Positions 5,492 to 6,409 of a stretch of DNA of 6,409 nt are shown one piece after another. The DNA lies in the NCBI GenBank assembly GCA_937858255.1, contig CALLZQ010000723.1, positions 1 to 6,409 of the forward strand, read 5' to 3'. Under the pieces are notes generated by a model that was not told the origin of the DNA, did not search any database, and was given only the letters and a program-made list of their open reading frames with translations. Within the stretch, counting starts at the first letter, position 1; every line of letters begins with the position of its first letter. The DNA comes from an uncultured Tabrizicola sp. (lineage in GTDB: Bacteria > Pseudomonadota > Alphaproteobacteria > Rhodobacterales > Rhodobacteraceae). A program made the translations under genes and the position numbers.

Positions 5492-6409
5492 GGTCACATG
5501 GTTCGTGCGGTTATAGACGTTGAACTTGCCGGTGGGCGCATAGAGACCCTTGACCCGGGCCTTTTCCTCCAGCGTCTCGGCGTCATAGATCACCATCTCG
5601 CCATTCGGCTCTTTCGAGGAACCCATGTTCCATTTCGACACCCAGACCTCGGTACCATCCTTGTTGAACTCAAAGTGGACAGCCGCGGTGCCAGCCTCGT
5701 CCGTGACCTGAATGGTCTTGACGACTTCGCCGGTCTCTTTCGAGATCACCTTGATCGACTGCTGGATTTCCGGCTCGGGGTGCTTGGTCTGGTCCGCCCA
5801 GACATATTTGCTGTTCGGATGGGTGCGGATGAACAGGCCCGGGCCATCGGTTTCCACCTCATAACAGACCTTCCAGGCGTTGTCGGCATGGCCCTCGGGG
5901 TCATTGCCCCAGACCGTCACCGCGCCGGCGCCAAGGTGCGTCGTGCCTGCCACCGGGCCGCAGTTCGGATCGTTCCAGTTGGCGCCGGGGCCGGGGTGCG
6001 GCAGATCGGTGGTGTCGATCAGCGCCTCCAGCTTGCGTTCCTTGGTGTCCACCACCACCATCTTGTTCGAGGCATTGGCGGCGATCTGGAAATAACGCCC
6101 GGTCGGGTCAAAGAAGCCGTCATGCAGGAATTTCGCCGTGTCGATCTTGTCGATACGCAGATTGTCGAGGTCGGAATAATCCACCTGCCACATCTGCCCC
6201 AGTTCTTTCACCGCGACCAGCCAGGTCGGCTCGTTCGGGGTGTTGTAGATCGCGGCGACCCGCGCCTCTTCGACATAATTGCCGTCGATGTTGACGCCCC
6301 GGGTCGAGACGACCTTCAGCGGCTCCATCGTCTGGGTATCGACGATCACGAAATGCGGGGGCCAGTAACCGCCGCCAATGGCATATTTCCCATCCCCCGA
6401 AATGGCCAC
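5489..6409 (-). CDS. nirS: Cytochrome cd1 nitrite reductase NirS, C-terminal d1 domain (partial, 5' end outside window)
   Basis: Periplasmic enzyme that reduces nitrite to nitric oxide in denitrification. Only the last 306 residues are visible, all from the eight-bladed haem d1 propeller; the N-terminal haem c domain lies beyond the window, and the GTG at the edge is an internal Val codon. NirS hallmarks are FLHDG (His at visible residue 96), LPHPGPGAN (His 138), [27 protein letters not shown] and the C-terminal PTGKFNVYN. The two His are 42 residues apart, which matches the spacing I recall for the catalytic pair His327/His369 of Pseudomonas aeruginosa NirS, so the active site looks intact. 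Residues about 181-246 diverge from the Paracoccus/Pseudomonas pattern, with a shorter loop and two Cys (150, 182). The paralogue NirN is a less likely identity because of the C-terminal NirS signature. The stop TGA is at 5491-5489. Confidence 0.9.
   Translation of the reverse strand: MAISGDGKYAIGGGYWPPHFVIVDTQTMEPLKVVSTRGVNIDGNYVEEARVAAIYNTPNEPTWLVAVKELGQMWQVDYSDLDNLRIDKIDTAKFLHDGFFDPTGRYFQIAANASNKMVVVDTKERKLEALIDTTDLPHPGPGANWNDPNCGPVAGTTHLGAGAVTVWGNDPEGHADNAWKVCYEVETDGPGLFIRTHPNSKYVWADQTKHPEPEIQQSIKVISKETGEVVKTIQVTDEAGTAAVHFEFNKDGTEVWVSKWNMGSSKEPNGEMVIYDAETLEEKARVKGLYAPTGKFNVYNRTNHVT

Noticed and set aside
6220..6260. Apparent loss of an active-site His in NirS (a segment with His in Pseudomonas reads NTPNEPTW here)
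   Set aside because: Counting the 42-residue spacing shows the catalytic pair lies in FLHDG and LPHPG, and both are present; the substituted His is not the catalytic one.

Overview
The window is a GC-rich, alphaproteobacterial-looking segment (probably Rhodobacterales, Paracoccus-like: high GC at third positions and close resemblance to Paracoccus-type nir proteins). It carries part of a denitrification locus for cytochrome cd1 nitrite reductase. Every convincing gene is on the minus strand, so the locus reads from high to low coordinates. It starts inside nirS, whose N-terminal cytochrome c domain lies beyond base 6409. It ends inside a siroheme decarboxylase gene at base 1.

Layout in transcription order: (1) the C-terminal d1-propeller half of nirS (6409-5489); (2) a 158-bp spacer with three short perfect hairpins; (3) a large membrane-anchored multihaem cytochrome (5330-3513) joining a NapC/NirT-type tetrahaem quinol dehydrogenase, an Ala/Glu-rich stalk and an ethylbenzene-dehydrogenase-like haem domain; (4) an 80-bp spacer with a 10-bp GC stem-loop; (5) a small periplasmic class I cytochrome c (3432-2986) that appears to lack the usual distal Met ligand; (6) nirE (2922-2128); (7) nirC (2135-1809); (8) nirF (1812-655); (9) the start of a fused nirD-nirL gene (651 to the window edge). 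Genes from nirE onward overlap or nearly touch, as in one translationally coupled unit.

How they work together: NirE methylates uroporphyrinogen III to precorrin-2, which becomes sirohaem. NirDL decarboxylates sirohaem on the way to haem d1. NirF acts late in d1 maturation in the periplasm. NirC is the small c-type cytochrome of the cluster. NirS uses haem c and haem d1 to reduce nitrite to NO. The two genes between nirS and nirE are not part of the core d1 pathway. By family they are redox carriers, and I infer that they form a route from the quinol pool to the periplasm (and perhaps NirS), in parallel with the bc1 complex. This inserted pair is the least described part of the window: a fusion with five CXXCH motifs plus one CX3CH motif, next to a cytochrome c with Leu where Met is expected.

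No tRNA, rRNA, CRISPR array, insertion sequence or recognisable Fnr-type operator was found. The promoter of the locus presumably lies upstream of nirS, outside the window.
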